In this document: one piece after another, positions 8,725 through 18,408 of the stretch
Position numbering within the stretch: the stretch's first letter is position 1
How the letters are laid out: every line of letters starts with the position of its first letter
Source of the DNA: Lysobacterales bacterium
Lineage (GTDB): Bacteria; Pseudomonadota; Gammaproteobacteria; Xanthomonadales; SZUA-38
Direction: 5' to 3'
DNA length: 64,000 nt
NCBI GenBank assembly: GCA_030065125.1
Contig: JASJDM010000001.1
Span: 124,001 to 188,000 of the forward strand
Notes under the pieces: generated by a model
Database searches by the model: none
What the model saw: only the letters and a program-made list of their open reading frames with translations
Told to the model about the DNA's origin: nothing
Program-made: the position numbers and the translations under genes

Positions 8725-9738
8725 TTACCGTTCGCCCGGCATGCCCCGGGGCTTTTCCCCGCGCAGTATGGCCGACTCGGAATCCAGCATCTCGATCAGC
8801 TCTTCACGCTTGAAGCTGTGATCGTGGTCATGGTTCATGTGGACCAGTTCCTCCAGCAGCTTGCCGATGGTGATCTGGGCCTCAAAGGGGTCGCCCACCA
8901 CCAGGTAGTGTTCCTTGGGTGACTCATCGAACAGCGCATGCTCGATGGCCGCAGCCACCGGAACAGGCTCGGGCCCGTAAGTCTTTTCCGGATCAGCCAT
9001 GCGCGTTTCGCAGTCTTCGAAATACTGGTTCATCTGCTCCTGGAAGTAGCGGTAAGACCTCTTGTCGCGATGCTTGAGCATCCGGGCACAGCGGCTGAGA
9101 CCGATGCGGGAGGAAAAGTTGCCTGGCTCCACCGCGCTCACCTTCACGCCAAATCCCGCCAGTTCCCAGGCCAGCTGGTCGGTAAAGGCCTCCACGGCAT
9201 GCTTGCTCATCACGTAGAGGCCGTAGCCCGTCAGCCCCCCGGACAGCACACCGGCAATAGAACTGATATTCACAATGCGCCCCTTGGACTCGATGATCAG
9301 CGGCGCAAACGCCCGGGTCACCCGGATCACCCCGTAGACGTTGACGTCGAAGATGAACTCCATGGTGGAATCGTCGACTTCGATCAGCGGCTCGATCAGG
9401 TTGACGCCGGCATTGTTGACCAGTCCCCACAGACCACGCCCCTCCTTGCGCACGAGGTCCACCGCCGCGTCAATCTCTTCCTGCACTGTCACATCCAGCC
9501 GGACCGCCTTGACGTTCGCTATGGCATTCAGTGCATCCATGTCAGCCTGTTTCCGCGCCCCCGCGTAGACGAAGTAGCCGGCCCTGGCCAAACGTTCTGC
9601 CGCCATGCGGCCGATGCCACTGGAGGCGCCGGTGATGAGGACGGCTTTCTGGGCGCCATGGGCGTCGCTCTGCACCGCCGGCGGCAAACCCATGAGAATC
9701 AGCGGAAGGAAAACGATGGAAACGAGTCGGACAATCAT
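8725..9738 (-). CDS. SDR-family oxidoreductase with N-terminal signal/anchor
   Basis: 337 residues, classical short-chain dehydrogenase. It has the cofactor motif TGASSGIG, the NNAG motif (LVNNAGVNL), catalytic Ser in NISSIAG, and the YxxxK pair in YVMSK. Start chosen at ATG 9738 behind an AAGGAG site; a longer frame up to 9801 lacks one. An odd feature is the hydrophobic leader (MIVRLVSIVFLPLILMGLP... ending near AHGA), which would anchor or export the enzyme, whereas most SDRs are cytoplasmic. Substrate unknown. Confidence 0.85.
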   Translation of the reverse strand: MIVRLVSIVFLPLILMGLPPAVQSDAHGAQKAVLITGASSGIGRMAAERLARAGYFVYAGARKQADMDALNAIANVKAVRLDVTVQEEIDAAVDLVRKEGRGLWGLVNNAGVNLIEPLIEVDDSTMEFIFDVNVYGVIRVTRAFAPLIIESKGRIVNISSIAGVLSGGLTGYGLYVMSKHAVEAFTDQLAWELAGFGVKVSAVEPGNFSSRIGLSRCARMLKHRDKRSYRYFQEQMNQYFEDCETRMADPEKTYGPEPVPVAAAIEHALFDESPKEHYLVVGDPFEAQITIGKLLEELVHMNHDHDHSFKREELIEMLDSESAILRGEKPRGMPGER

Positions 9739-10077
9739 GCTCTGCTCCTTGCAAGCCAGTGGAATCTGCGAAAGGAAATGCCTCGGGCGGGAAAACCGCA
9801 CAAAGCTGCACCGCCGCGAATTCTATCAGGTGAATGACTGCGTCTGCGTGTTACCAATTCGCGCGGAGACAGTCGATGGAATCAGCGCAGCTGAACACTC
9901 GAGGCGTACGTGCGACCGGGTGAAAGTAAGTGACGATGGGAAGCTCGCCCTGCCGGAGGCGCCTGATCGCCAGTCCCGGAGATCTTGGGAACCCGGAAAC
10001 GGATTGGTCTGAGCCAGTTTTCGTCAACTGACGGATTGTCCCCGCTGTGCAGGTTCGCACAGCGCACACATAGAGCT

Positions 10078-10287
10078 TTACCCGCATGTTTTCGGAATAG
10101 TGCTGGATTCCGGGCGCCCCATGGTGCCGGAGACCGTGAATGGGCCACCCGATGAGGAACCAGCGCCGCCGGAAATCGAGCCGGCGTCCAGCAAGAACTC
10201 GGTACCGTTGGACTGGGCCGGGGACTGGGCCTGCACCAGGGAGCCGCTCAACAGGATGGGGCGGCGGCAATGGGTTTCATGGATTTC
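10078..10287 (-). pseudogene. Remnant of a secreted protein with an SSGG...SGT(M/I)G motif
   Basis: The minus-strand frame reads a leader-like LLSGSLVQAQSPAQ followed by DAGSISGGAGSSSGG and PFTVSGTMGRPESS, then a stop at 10078-10080. From memory, many exported proteins of marine bacteria have a similar SGG.SSGG.(F/Y)(T)(L/V)SGTIGQP segment, normally near the start of a longer chain. Here there is no ATG/GTG start with a ribosome site and the match ends abruptly. I therefore read it as a truncated or frameshifted remnant; it could also be chance. Confidence 0.3.
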
Positions 10288-10338
10288 TTATCGGGCTTTT
10301 TTCGCTCCTGTCAGGTGGGTCAACGCGCGGAGCCGGCC

Positions 10339-10369
10339 AAACCGAACAGACCGGTCATGTTCGGTTTTT
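10339..10369 (+). terminator. Hairpin with T-run before the large secreted protein gene
   Basis: AAACCGAACA (10339-10348) and TGTTCGGTTT (10358-10367) form a perfect 10-bp stem around a 9-base loop that contains GACCGGTC, and the right arm runs into TTTTTG. It has the form of an intrinsic terminator on the plus strand. Lying about 50 bases before the start of a 4.8-kb gene, it could end upstream transcription or act as a leader attenuator. Confidence 0.45.
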
Positions 10370-10419
10370 GCGGTCCGGTTCGTTGCGTTGGGAAAGAACT
10401 GTTGAATCAGGTTGGATCG

Positions 10420-13400
10420 ATGAAGTACGTGTTGTGGCCGCTGCTGGCGGTGTTTTCACTGGCCGCCCAGGCCACGGTAGACGTGGTGCCCTCCCAGGGG
10501 CAGCCCGCCGGCGCTGTCTCGGTGACTGCCAATGCGCTGGCCCGCAGTGCCGACTACGCCATTACGCTGACCAGCCGAACCACCGGGTCGTTTGTCCTGG
10601 CAGACCCCGTCAGCACCGACCCCGACGGCCGGTTTTCCACCCTGGCTACCCTGCCGGATGCGCCGGCCGGGGACTATGACCTGGTGGTGACCGGCGCCCT
10701 GGGCGTTGCTGCCCGCATTCCCTTTACCATGACGGGCCCACTCAGCCTGGATGTGACGCCGCGTTCAGCGTTTGCCGGAGAGGAGATCGAGTTGTCCCTG
10801 GCAGGCATGAAGGGCAACCGGCTGGAGATCCGCCTGGACGGGCAGATCCTGCTGGGTCCGCTGGACTTCGACGGCAGCATGCTGGGCGACATCGTCACCG
10901 TCCCATTCCTGGACCTGGGCGGCACGGCCGCCCTTGAGCTGGAAGCCACCACCTACCAGGGCAGCCTGATCGCCGGCCGGGCCACCGCTGTTCTCGACTA
11001 CCAGGAGCATCCGAAAGAACAGGTGAGCTTGACGGATGTGGTGCTGCCGTCAGAGCCCATCGTCATTGGACAGCCATTCACCGTAAGCGGCCGGGTCGTA
11101 GTGCCCGCTGGCCAGGATGCAGCTGACTTCGTGGGCCAGATAGCCTGGAAAGCAGGGGACGGCACCAACATGCCGGTCAATCCGACCCCCATCTACCTCA
11201 ACGCCAACGGCGGGTTTGTTGCCGAGTTGTTCTCACCGAATGTTCTATCGGGTTTTCCATCGGCGGACAGCGGCGGCACTGAAGACCCCACCCTGGAATT
11301 CATTTACAACAATCCGGCTACCGGCGAAAGCGGAACCATTATTGTCGGCACCGTGGGCGACTACTCCGTGGCCCAGCAGAACAATTTCAACGGCTTCCAG
11401 ACCATCAACATGCGCGTTCGCAATATCCTGGACGTGGGAATCGAGGATGCCATCGTCATTGTCGGCGCCGAGGTGGTTCCATCGGTCAACAACCAGGCAC
11501 CCATTGCCGGCTATGACCCCTACCAGGAATTCGTGGATGACTTCGTGACTGCCCAGGCTGCGGCATCGGGCGTGGTGGGGTTCAACCAGATCTCCCAGAG
11601 TTTCTCAGAATACTTCGAGACTAACGAGCTGTCCGGCTGCCCTGTCACCCTGCGCAACGGGCTGACGGACGCGCAGGGTCGCTTCAGCTACACCCTGGAT
11701 CTCAACACCACGGTGGCGGAGATCTTTCACCAGGCCAGCTTGATCGGGTACAAGATTGGTGCGGTCTCACACCCTACCGTGGTTCCTGAGTATCTACGAT
11801 TCGCGGTATCCGTCAGCGCTGCACATCTGAATTACGCCGACGTATCGTCCAGCGGCGACTGCAAGGTTCGCCGCTTCGCCATGCAGTACAGCTACGACAA
11901 CAACGACTGGAACTACCTGGATCCGGTAAACCTGACGTTCAGCATTCCCTTCGATCCGGATGACGAACAGTTGATCACCCTGGCGGTGTGTGACGATGAG
12001 GCTGAATTCCTGGCCCCGCCGCAAATCCCGGGCCTGTTGCCGGCGTTCAAGGTTCGTAACGGCGATTTTGACTACTGGGAGATCAACGGACTGGTCTCTT
12101 ATCCGGACCGTAACGGCGCCAACCTGGTGTTCAACGAGGTGCCGCGGATCGAGTTGCCGTACTCTCCGGGGCTGCTGGGTCAGGTACAAAACGTCCAGCT
12201 GGTTTTGCAGGGTCCCAACGGTCTGTACGTTCGGCCAATGCCGCCCAATATTGGCGGCCAGGTCTGCTCGGCATCGACCATTCACTACTCCGCCGAAATC
12301 CCGGAACTGGTGGACTGGCCGGCGGGTAGCTACTTTGGAACCATCACCGGGCAACAGGTCTTCGACGGTGAGCCCAGGAAACTCGACCTGCAGATCAACA
12401 TCACGGCCGGGCCCTCGTGGATAGGAGACGACCAGATCCTGGAAAACCGGGTCATACGGTGGAGTCCGAAAAAGCAAACCCTGTCCGCCGACGAAATCCC
12501 CTTGTTCACTGACGACGCCAGCACGCCTGCCCTGCCCCTGGGCATCCCACCGCTGCAGAACGACAACCTTGCGATTGCCATGTTGACCGAAACCCGAACA
12601 CCGGAAGGGTCGGCCGGGCGCAAGCGCAGCTTTGGCACCGCCACCACGGCGGCAAACACCGACGCGGACAATGTCATGGGCGTTGAGACCATTCCCCAGG
12701 GCCTGGTGCCTATTGGCGGCAGCGCAACCAAGGGCGGGGACCCTTGCGGAAACCAGAAAGTCATCAATATTCTCGACACCGGTCAGTTCCCGCTGTTTCT
12801 CTACGTGATCGGCGCGCCCCCACTGATTGACCTTACCCTGGGCGTCACCATTGGGTTCTTTGCCAACCTGGCCTATGGCGGCTGCATGGAATTCACCGAC
12901 TTTCGCCCCTCGATCAACCTCAATACCGAAGCCAACGCCGGGGCGGAAGTGGTTATCTTCCTGGACGCCACCATCATGGTGGGACTGGTAAAAGCCACCG
13001 CTGAAGCCATCTCCACGTTTGCCCTTGGCATGGTGTTCGAACTGCAGAACAGCCTGCCCACCCAGGTCGGGCCGTGTTTCACCTTCGACCTGGATGCACG
13101 AGTGGAGGCCAGCCTGGGACCCTGCCCGTTCTGTCTGAAAGTCAGTGAAACGATATCGCTCATCGACGACATCCAGGAGGGTGTCGGCTGCACGGTCAAC
13201 AAGGCGCGGGAGATGTTGACCGGTCGTGTGATACCGGAGCCGCCGGTGGTGGGTCGAATCGCCCTGGCCGCCGATGGCCTCGGCCGCAGCGCCACCGCGT
13301 TTGCGCGAGGCGATGGCGATTTCCAGGTCAACCTGCTGCAGGCTGGCCAGCAGTTCAACAGCGCGGTGCTGGGTACCGGGCCCGGCGCCATGCACCCTGA

Positions 13401-15219
13401 AATTGCCTACTACGCGCCCGGCAAGTTTGTCCTGGCCTGGGCCGAGAGCCGGCTCAACGAGAGTGACTTCGAAACCCTGAGGCTCGCCGGCGACATGGTT
13501 TCCGGCGTGGCGGAGCAGCGCATCATGTACCGGGTGTTTGATCAAAACGGGTTTTCAGACCCCATGGTGCTGTCCGATCTGGGCGGCGAGGGAGGATTGC
13601 GGATGGCTGCGTGTATGCAGGGCAACTCAGCCTGCCCCGCATCGGGAGAAGTCCTCGCCACCTGGGAAGTTTCCGTAAACGAGGACTACACGCGTCATGA
13701 CTACCGCATCATGACGGCCCGCTTCGACGGTATGGGCTGGTCGCCGGTGGAGGAGCTCGACTCGACCAGCACGGCTAAGGACAGCCAGCCCAGCCCCGTG
13801 TACCTATTCGGTCAACCCGTGGTGGTCTGGGTGCGGAATCCCGCCATCACCTTCGAAGAGGACGACCTGGACGACGACGGCCAACCCGACGGCATCAGCA
13901 TGAACGTGGATCAGCGTCGTATGTTCTACCGCTTCCTGGACGAGTCGGCCGGCCCGCTGGAGGTGATGGAGGCACCACTGGGTCTGGCGTCACCCTTCGC
14001 CACCCCAACGCCTGACGGTGGCCTGCTGGTCGCTTTCAGCCTTCCGGAACCAGGGCAGAACCCCTATCTCGGATCCCGCCGCATGCTGCGATATGCCCGG
14101 GCCACCCAGTGTATCGCCGGTAGCTGCCAGTGGGCCGATATGCCCTACACCGACTCCATCGGGCGAAATGTCTACGTGGAGCGACCCCGGGTGATGGTGG
14201 ATGGTCTGAACAACGTCACTACGGTTTTCCGCCAGTTGGGAGTCAGCGGCGAAGTCCTGCCAACCGATCCACCGGAAGTGATTCTTGGAGTCGGCGGCGC
14301 ATCGTTCAACACCTTTGAACTGCCCGAGTTCTCTTTGCCGGTGAGTTCCGACCCCCTCGCGATCAGCGCCGATGGCGTGGCCGATGTCTACGTGAACGCG
14401 GTCATGGAACCACTCAGCAACTCGCTGATGACGGCGGCGGCGACGTTCAACGCAGCGCCAGCAGCCCAATTCCAAAAGATGGGGCTGAAGACCAGATCGG
14501 TTCCCGGGGTAACGCTCAAAGGCATGGGCGATGAGGTCAACATGATGATCAAACCCAATCTGCCAGACCTGGAAATCCTGGACGCCACCCCGTCAGCCGG
14601 GTTCATCCTGGAAGGGGGCCAGATCGATGTGACTGTGCGGGTGCGCAATGCGGGGCCCCGGACCCTGGATCCGGTGTCCGTGGTGGCGGAATGGGACGCC
14701 GGGAGGGGCCGGATGATCATGGCTGACCAGATCGACCTGCCGGGGATGATTTCTGGAATGCCCGAGGAGGTCATCCTGCAGGTGGAACTGCCACCCGAGT
14801 TCAGCGAAGACCAGACCCGGGACCTGGTGATATCCGTCAATCCAAATCAGGCAATCTCTGAGGCCACTGTCGCCAACAACCGGTTCGTGGTCACCCTGGG
14901 CGAACTGGAAGCGCCAACCGGCCTGGTGGCCTCCACCACGCCCGCAGGCGGCAGCATCTTTCTCGGCTGGGAGGCCGCCGAAGATCCCCGGATCACGGGT
15001 TACCGGGTGTACCGACAGACCGGCGGCGAACCACCGCTGTCGGCTGGGTTCAGCACCGTTGCCGGCTTTGCCGACCTGGAAGTAATTCCGGGAACTGAGT
15101 ACGACTACTGGGTCGTCTCCATCAGCAATGGCCTGCAGGAATCGGCGCCTACCGACATCATTCCTATCAGGAGTGCGCAACGTGACCGCCTGTTTCGCGA
15201 TAGTTTCGAGACGCCCTGA
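10420..15219 (+). CDS. Very large secreted protein with CARDB-like and fibronectin type III domains
   Basis: 1,599 residues starting at ATG 10420, where a signal peptide begins (MKYVLWPLLAVFSLAAQA, cut before TVD). In-frame codons upstream to 10270 would bury that signal. The chain looks like repeated beta-sandwich adhesion or scaffold modules. Two parts are recognisable near the end: a CARDB-like segment (PDLEILDATPSAGFILEGG... to VANNRFVV) and a fibronectin III domain (APTGLVASTTPAGGS...GYRVYRQT...DYWVVSISNG). The middle has CGNQ/CPFC cysteine clusters and long stretches I cannot assign. It ends DRLFRDSFETP, the same type of tail as the partial gene at the window end. Probably cell-surface or extracellular; function unknown. 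Confidence 0.8.
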   Translation: MKYVLWPLLAVFSLAAQATVDVVPSQGQPAGAVSVTANALARSADYAITLTSRTTGSFVLADPVSTDPDGRFSTLATLPDAPAGDYDLVVTGALGVAARIPFTMTGPLSLDVTPRSAFAGEEIELSLAGMKGNRLEIRLDGQILLGPLDFDGSMLGDIVTVPFLDLGGTAALELEATTYQGSLIAGRATAVLDYQEHPKEQVSLTDVVLPSEPIVIGQPFTVSGRVVVPAGQDAADFVGQIAWKAGDGTNMPVNPTPIYLNANGGFVAELFSPNVLSGFPSADSGGTEDPTLEFIYNNPATGESGTIIVGTVGDYSVAQQNNFNGFQTINMRVRNILDVGIEDAIVIVGAEVVPSVNNQAPIAGYDPYQEFVDDFVTAQAAASGVVGFNQISQSFSEYFETNELSGCPVTLRNGLTDAQGRFSYTLDLNTTVAEIFHQASLIGYKIGAVSHPTVVPEYLRFAVSVSAAHLNYADVSSSGDCKVRRFAMQYSYDNNDWNYLDPVNLTFSIPFDPDDEQLITLAVCDDEAEFLAPPQIPGLLPAFKVRNGDFDYWEINGLVSYPDRNGANLVFNEVPRIELPYSPGLLGQVQNVQLVLQGPNGLYVRPMPPNIGGQVCSASTIHYSAEIPELVDWPAGSYFGTITGQQVFDGEPRKLDLQINITAGPSWIGDDQILENRVIRWSPKKQTLSADEIPLFTDDASTPALPLGIPPLQNDNLAIAMLTETRTPEGSAGRKRSFGTATTAANTDADNVMGVETIPQGLVPIGGSATKGGDPCGNQKVINILDTGQFPLFLYVIGAPPLIDLTLGVTIGFFANLAYGGCMEFTDFRPSINLNTEANAGAEVVIFLDATIMVGLVKATAEAISTFALGMVFELQNSLPTQVGPCFTFDLDARVEASLGPCPFCLKVSETISLIDDIQEGVGCTVNKAREMLTGRVIPEPPVVGRIALAADGLGRSATAFARGDGDFQVNLLQAGQQFNSAVLGTGPGAMHPEIAYYAPGKFVLAWAESRLNESDFETLRLAGDMVSGVAEQRIMYRVFDQNGFSDPMVLSDLGGEGGLRMAACMQGNSACPASGEVLATWEVSVNEDYTRHDYRIMTARFDGMGWSPVEELDSTSTAKDSQPSPVYLFGQPVVVWVRNPAITFEEDDLDDDGQPDGISMNVDQRRMFYRFLDESAGPLEVMEAPLGLASPFATPTPDGGLLVAFSLPEPGQNPYLGSRRMLRYARATQCIAGSCQWADMPYTDSIGRNVYVERPRVMVDGLNNVTTVFRQLGVSGEVLPTDPPEVILGVGGASFNTFELPEFSLPVSSDPLAISADGVADVYVNAVMEPLSNSLMTAAATFNAAPAAQFQKMGLKTRSVPGVTLKGMGDEVNMMIKPNLPDLEILDATPSAGFILEGGQIDVTVRVRNAGPRTLDPVSVVAEWDAGRGRMIMADQIDLPGMISGMPEEVILQVELPPEFSEDQTRDLVISVNPNQAISEATVANNRFVVTLGELEAPTGLVASTTPAGGSIFLGWEAAEDPRITGYRVYRQTGGEPPLSAGFSTVAGFADLEVIPGTEYDYWVVSISNGLQESAPTDIIPIRSAQRDRLFRDSFETP

Positions 15220-15364
15220 GCCAACCCTGCTCCGGGGTATTCGCCGGGCTCTTTGGCGGGGCTCCGGCCTACCCGGGCCGCGCCCGGTTGGCCAATGGTC
15301 TCGTGACCAAGTTCCGGTGTCGCGTTTATCCGCCTTTGGTAGACTTTGGCCACTAGGAGAGGCC

Positions 15365-15925
15365 ATGTCTGACCTGACCACCACTACCCAGCTGCTGCGG
15401 GATATTTCCGGAGGCGATGCCGCCGCCCGGGAGGCGCTGATCGCTCGATACCTGCCCCGGCTCACGCGCTGGGCCCACGGGCGCCTGCCCCGCCGTGGCC
15501 GGGACCTGGCAGAAACCGACGACCTGGTTCAGATCACACTGCTGCGGGCGCTGAACCGGCTGGATGAATTCGAGAGTCGCCGGCCCGGGGCCTTCCTGGC
15601 CTACCTGCGCACCATCCTGATGAATGCCCTGCGCGACGAGATCCGCCGGGGCGATCGCAAACCCCTGGACCTGTCTATCTCGGTGTCAGGTCTGCAGGCG
15701 GACAGCTCGGTGGTGGAAAACGTGGTGGGAAGGGAAGTGCTGGATGCTTACGAAGAAGCCCTGTCAAAGATGACGGAGGAAAAGCGCCTGGCGGTGATGA
15801 TGCGGCTGGAGTTTGACATGAGCTACCAGGACATTGCCGACGAACTGGAACGACCTTCGGCCGACGCCACCCGCATGATGATCGTGCGCGCCCTGGGCGA
15901 GCTGGCCGAGGCCATGAAGACGTGA
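15365..15925 (+). CDS. ECF-type RNA polymerase sigma factor
   Basis: 186 residues. Region 2 is visible as ARYLPRLTRWAHGRLPRRGRD...DDLVQITLLRALNRLDEF. Region 4 is a helix-turn-helix: LSKMTEEKRLAVMMRLEFDMSYQDIADELERPSADATRMMIVRAL. Start at ATG 15365 behind TAGGAGAGG; a frame to 15128 overlaps the previous gene and lacks homology. It overlaps the following Ser/Thr kinase by GTGA, so the two are co-translated. Sigma factors of this group are often controlled by a neighbouring kinase rather than by an anti-sigma factor; here that is inference from the overlap. Confidence 0.88.
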   Translation: MSDLTTTTQLLRDISGGDAAAREALIARYLPRLTRWAHGRLPRRGRDLAETDDLVQITLLRALNRLDEFESRRPGAFLAYLRTILMNALRDEIRRGDRKPLDLSISVSGLQADSSVVENVVGREVLDAYEEALSKMTEEKRLAVMMRLEFDMSYQDIADELERPSADATRMMIVRALGELAEAMKT

Positions 15926-18408
15926 ACCCCGAGCTGGAGCGCCTGGCCGGGTCATTGGCCGATGGCGCAAGCATGGACGAGGTAACCCAGTCCGGCAGTG
16001 CTGCCGAGCGCAACCTCGGATTCCTGGGCGCCATCGCCGAGGCATTCCGGAACAGCCGCTCGTCCAGCGAAGACCGGCCCGAGCCGCTGTTCGAGTGGCG
16101 CCATCTGAAGGTGGAATCCCAGCTTGGCGAGGGCGGTTTCGGCGTGGTCTACCAGGCCTACGATTCGGTCCTGCGGCGCAGGGTTGCGCTGAAGCTGGCG
16201 CGACCGGAACGGGGCGGTGCCCGCAACGACCTGATCATCGCCGAGGCCCGGCGCATGGCGCGCCTGCGCCATCCGAACATCCTGGCCATCCACGGCGCTG
16301 ATCGGGACAACGACATGGCCGGCATCTGGTGTGACCTGATCGAAGGCGACACGCTGAAGCAGCGCATCGAGCGCGACGGGCCCCTTACCAGTCACGCCGT
16401 CCTGCAGATGGCTGCCCTGCTGGCCGACGCTCTGCAGCTGATTCATGAGCGCGGCCTGACCCACGGCGACATCAAGCCCTCCAATGTGATGATCCGAAAC
16501 AATGGCGAGCCGGTGCTGATGGACTTTGGTGCGGGATCCGGAGTGCCGGGTGAGGCGGTGCTGGGATCGCCCATCGTCATGGCGCCGGAGCTGTTCCAGG
16601 GTGATGCGCTGACCAGCGCCAGCGACGTCTACTCCTTTGGCGCAATGCTTTACTACGCCCTGACCGGCGCTTACCCGGTGAACGCAGACAACATCGATCA
16701 GCTGTCCACTAAACACGAGGCCGGGTCAGACATTGATTTCAGCCCGCTCCCCGGCGAGCTGCGCAGCCTGATTCAGCATTGCCTTCGGGCGGATGCTGAA
16801 TCACGGCCGAGCGCCGACAGAATCCTCGGCCAGCTGAACCGCATCGCTGAGGCCCCAGCACGACGCCGCAGACAGCTTGCGATCGGCACCATCATTTTCA
16901 GCCTGTCAGCTGCGCTGATGGCCTCCTCGATTGGGCTGTGGCAAACCACCAAGGCCCGGCAGCAGGCTGACGCTGAGCGCAGCCGGGCCGAAAGCTCATT
17001 GAGTTTTGTGGTGGATATGCTGGAAGCACCCCGGCTGGAAAGCCAGGGCACTGAAGTCCGGGTGGCGGAGGTCCTGGACAACGCCGCCCGGCAGCTCGAA
17101 CGAACCAGCCTGCCCCAAGCCATCGCGGCCGGGCTTCACTATGTTCTGGGCCGGACTTACAAATCCATCGACCAGGATGAAAAGGCCGGAATCCAGCTGA
17201 ACGCCGCGTTTGAAAAGGCGGACAACGACGGTGACCGGATTGATGCGCTGTTGATGCGGGCGGAGATGGAAGGCAACCGCGAGGAATTCGAGGCGGCAGC
17301 TGCGACACTGCAACAGATCAGCGAGTTGGCCCGTGACAATCCTTCCATTGAACCGACCCAACGCCTGCTGATCGAGCTTGAGTACGGCACGCTGGCTGAA
17401 CACCAGGGTGATCAGAACCGGGCACTGGAACTCCTGTTGCGGGTGAATGATGCCGATCCCGGGTTACCGTCCGGCCACCACGCCAATGCCGGACTCTGGC
17501 TCAACCTTGCCGGGATTTACCGAGATCAGGCCAAGATGGACCTGGCCCTGGAATATGCCAACCGCGCACTGGCCTGGTACGTGGAGCATGGTGGCGGTCA
17601 GCAGGGGGTTGGCGCAATCCGGGCGCGACATCAGACAGCCACCGTACTTATGGTGCTCGGTCGATACGCCGAGGCCGAGGCATTGTCCCGTGAAAACCTG
17701 GCCTATCTGGAACAACTGGCCCCAGGCTGGTCGGACGAACGCATGCCCATAACAGCGATGTTGATTGATGCCATGGGCCGCCAGGGAAACACCGAGGAAG
17801 CCCTGACCCAGACTCTGGAGTTGCTGGCCTTGTCCAGGGAGCACATGGGTCCGGACAGCATAATGACCATTCAGATCCTCATTAACCTGGGCGCGCTCTA
17901 TTTTGAGCGGGGAGAATACGCGCAGGCCACCGAGGTGACCCGCAATGCCCTGGAAACCGGCCAGCGAACCATGGGGGCGGACAGTACGGGCGTTTTGCTG
18001 GTGGCCAGCAACCTGGGCGAATTCCTGCTGTATCTCGATAGCGGAAGCGAGGCGCTGGAGCACAACCGGGCCACCTACGAGAACAACCGGCGGGTGGTGG
18101 GAGATACCCATTTGTACACGCTGTTCTCCGGCGACAACTACGGCGCGTCCCTGGTGCGCTGGGGAGACGTTGAGCAGGGCCTGGCCCTGCTGGACACGAT
18201 CCTGGCGGCAAAGACCGATCAGTTCGGCGCCGACAACCCCTTTACCTGGGATACCCAGCGCTACCGGGTGGAGGCGCTGCTGGCCTCAGGCCAGAACGCT
18301 TCCGAACTGGCGGCTGCGGTGCATGAGCACTACCTGGAAACGTCGGGGCCGGACCATCACAAGACGCGGTCGGCGGCGGCGCTGCTCGAGAGGGCAAGGA
18401 GTCATTAG
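15922..18408 (+). CDS. Membrane Ser/Thr protein kinase with C-terminal TPR repeats
   Basis: 828 residues, GTG start inside the sigma-factor stop (GTGA). The kinase domain covers about residues 60-310: Gly-rich loop LGEGGFGVVY, ATP-binding K91 in VALKLARPE, catalytic loop HGDIKPSN (181-188, HGD instead of HRD), DFG 201-203, and APE in MAPELF. One membrane helix is at about 318-340 (TIIFSLSAALMASSIGLW). The outer ~480 residues are TPR-like helical pairs of the kind seen in NB-ARC/TPR sensor proteins. Topology puts the kinase in the cytoplasm and TPRs in the periplasm. It likely senses an envelope signal and acts on the sigma factor. Confidence 0.9.
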   Translation: MNPELERLAGSLADGASMDEVTQSGSAAERNLGFLGAIAEAFRNSRSSSEDRPEPLFEWRHLKVESQLGEGGFGVVYQAYDSVLRRRVALKLARPERGGARNDLIIAEARRMARLRHPNILAIHGADRDNDMAGIWCDLIEGDTLKQRIERDGPLTSHAVLQMAALLADALQLIHERGLTHGDIKPSNVMIRNNGEPVLMDFGAGSGVPGEAVLGSPIVMAPELFQGDALTSASDVYSFGAMLYYALTGAYPVNADNIDQLSTKHEAGSDIDFSPLPGELRSLIQHCLRADAESRPSADRILGQLNRIAEAPARRRRQLAIGTIIFSLSAALMASSIGLWQTTKARQQADAERSRAESSLSFVVDMLEAPRLESQGTEVRVAEVLDNAARQLERTSLPQAIAAGLHYVLGRTYKSIDQDEKAGIQLNAAFEKADNDGDRIDALLMRAEMEGNREEFEAAAATLQQISELARDNPSIEPTQRLLIELEYGTLAEHQGDQNRALELLLRVNDADPGLPSGHHANAGLWLNLAGIYRDQAKMDLALEYANRALAWYVEHGGGQQGVGAIRARHQTATVLMVLGRYAEAEALSRENLAYLEQLAPGWSDERMPITAMLIDAMGRQGNTEEALTQTLELLALSREHMGPDSIMTIQILINLGALYFERGEYAQATEVTRNALETGQRTMGADSTGVLLVASNLGEFLLYLDSGSEALEHNRATYENNRRVVGDTHLYTLFSGDNYGASLVRWGDVEQGLALLDTILAAKTDQFGADNPFTWDTQRYRVEALLASGQNASELAAAVHEHYLETSGPDHHKTRSAAALLERARSH

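Larger units (their letters stand above)
9739..10419. other. Non-coding stretch upstream of the large secreted protein gene
   Basis: About 680 bases without a convincing intact gene. It holds the promoter side of the SDR gene, a minus-strand fragment that looks like a decayed secreted-protein gene (10078-10287), and a terminator-like hairpin (10339-10369) before the next gene. Longer frames on both strands have no ribosome site and no recognisable composition. Confidence 0.5.

Noticed and set aside
9851..10270. Minus-strand open frame of 139 codons in the 9.7-10.4 kb gap
   Set aside because: No ribosome site, Arg/Pro-rich shadow composition; the competing frame on the same strand has the SSGG-type segment.
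11794..13545. Minus-strand open frame of 583 codons inside the giant secreted protein gene
   Set aside because: Antisense shadow; no start site or family pattern, and the plus strand has a signal peptide and recognisable modules.
15273..15287. CCGGGC-CGC-GCCCGG hairpin as a further member of the hairpin arrays
   Set aside because: Single unit without the TGGGGAAC linkers; more likely part of a terminator between the secreted protein gene and the sigma gene.
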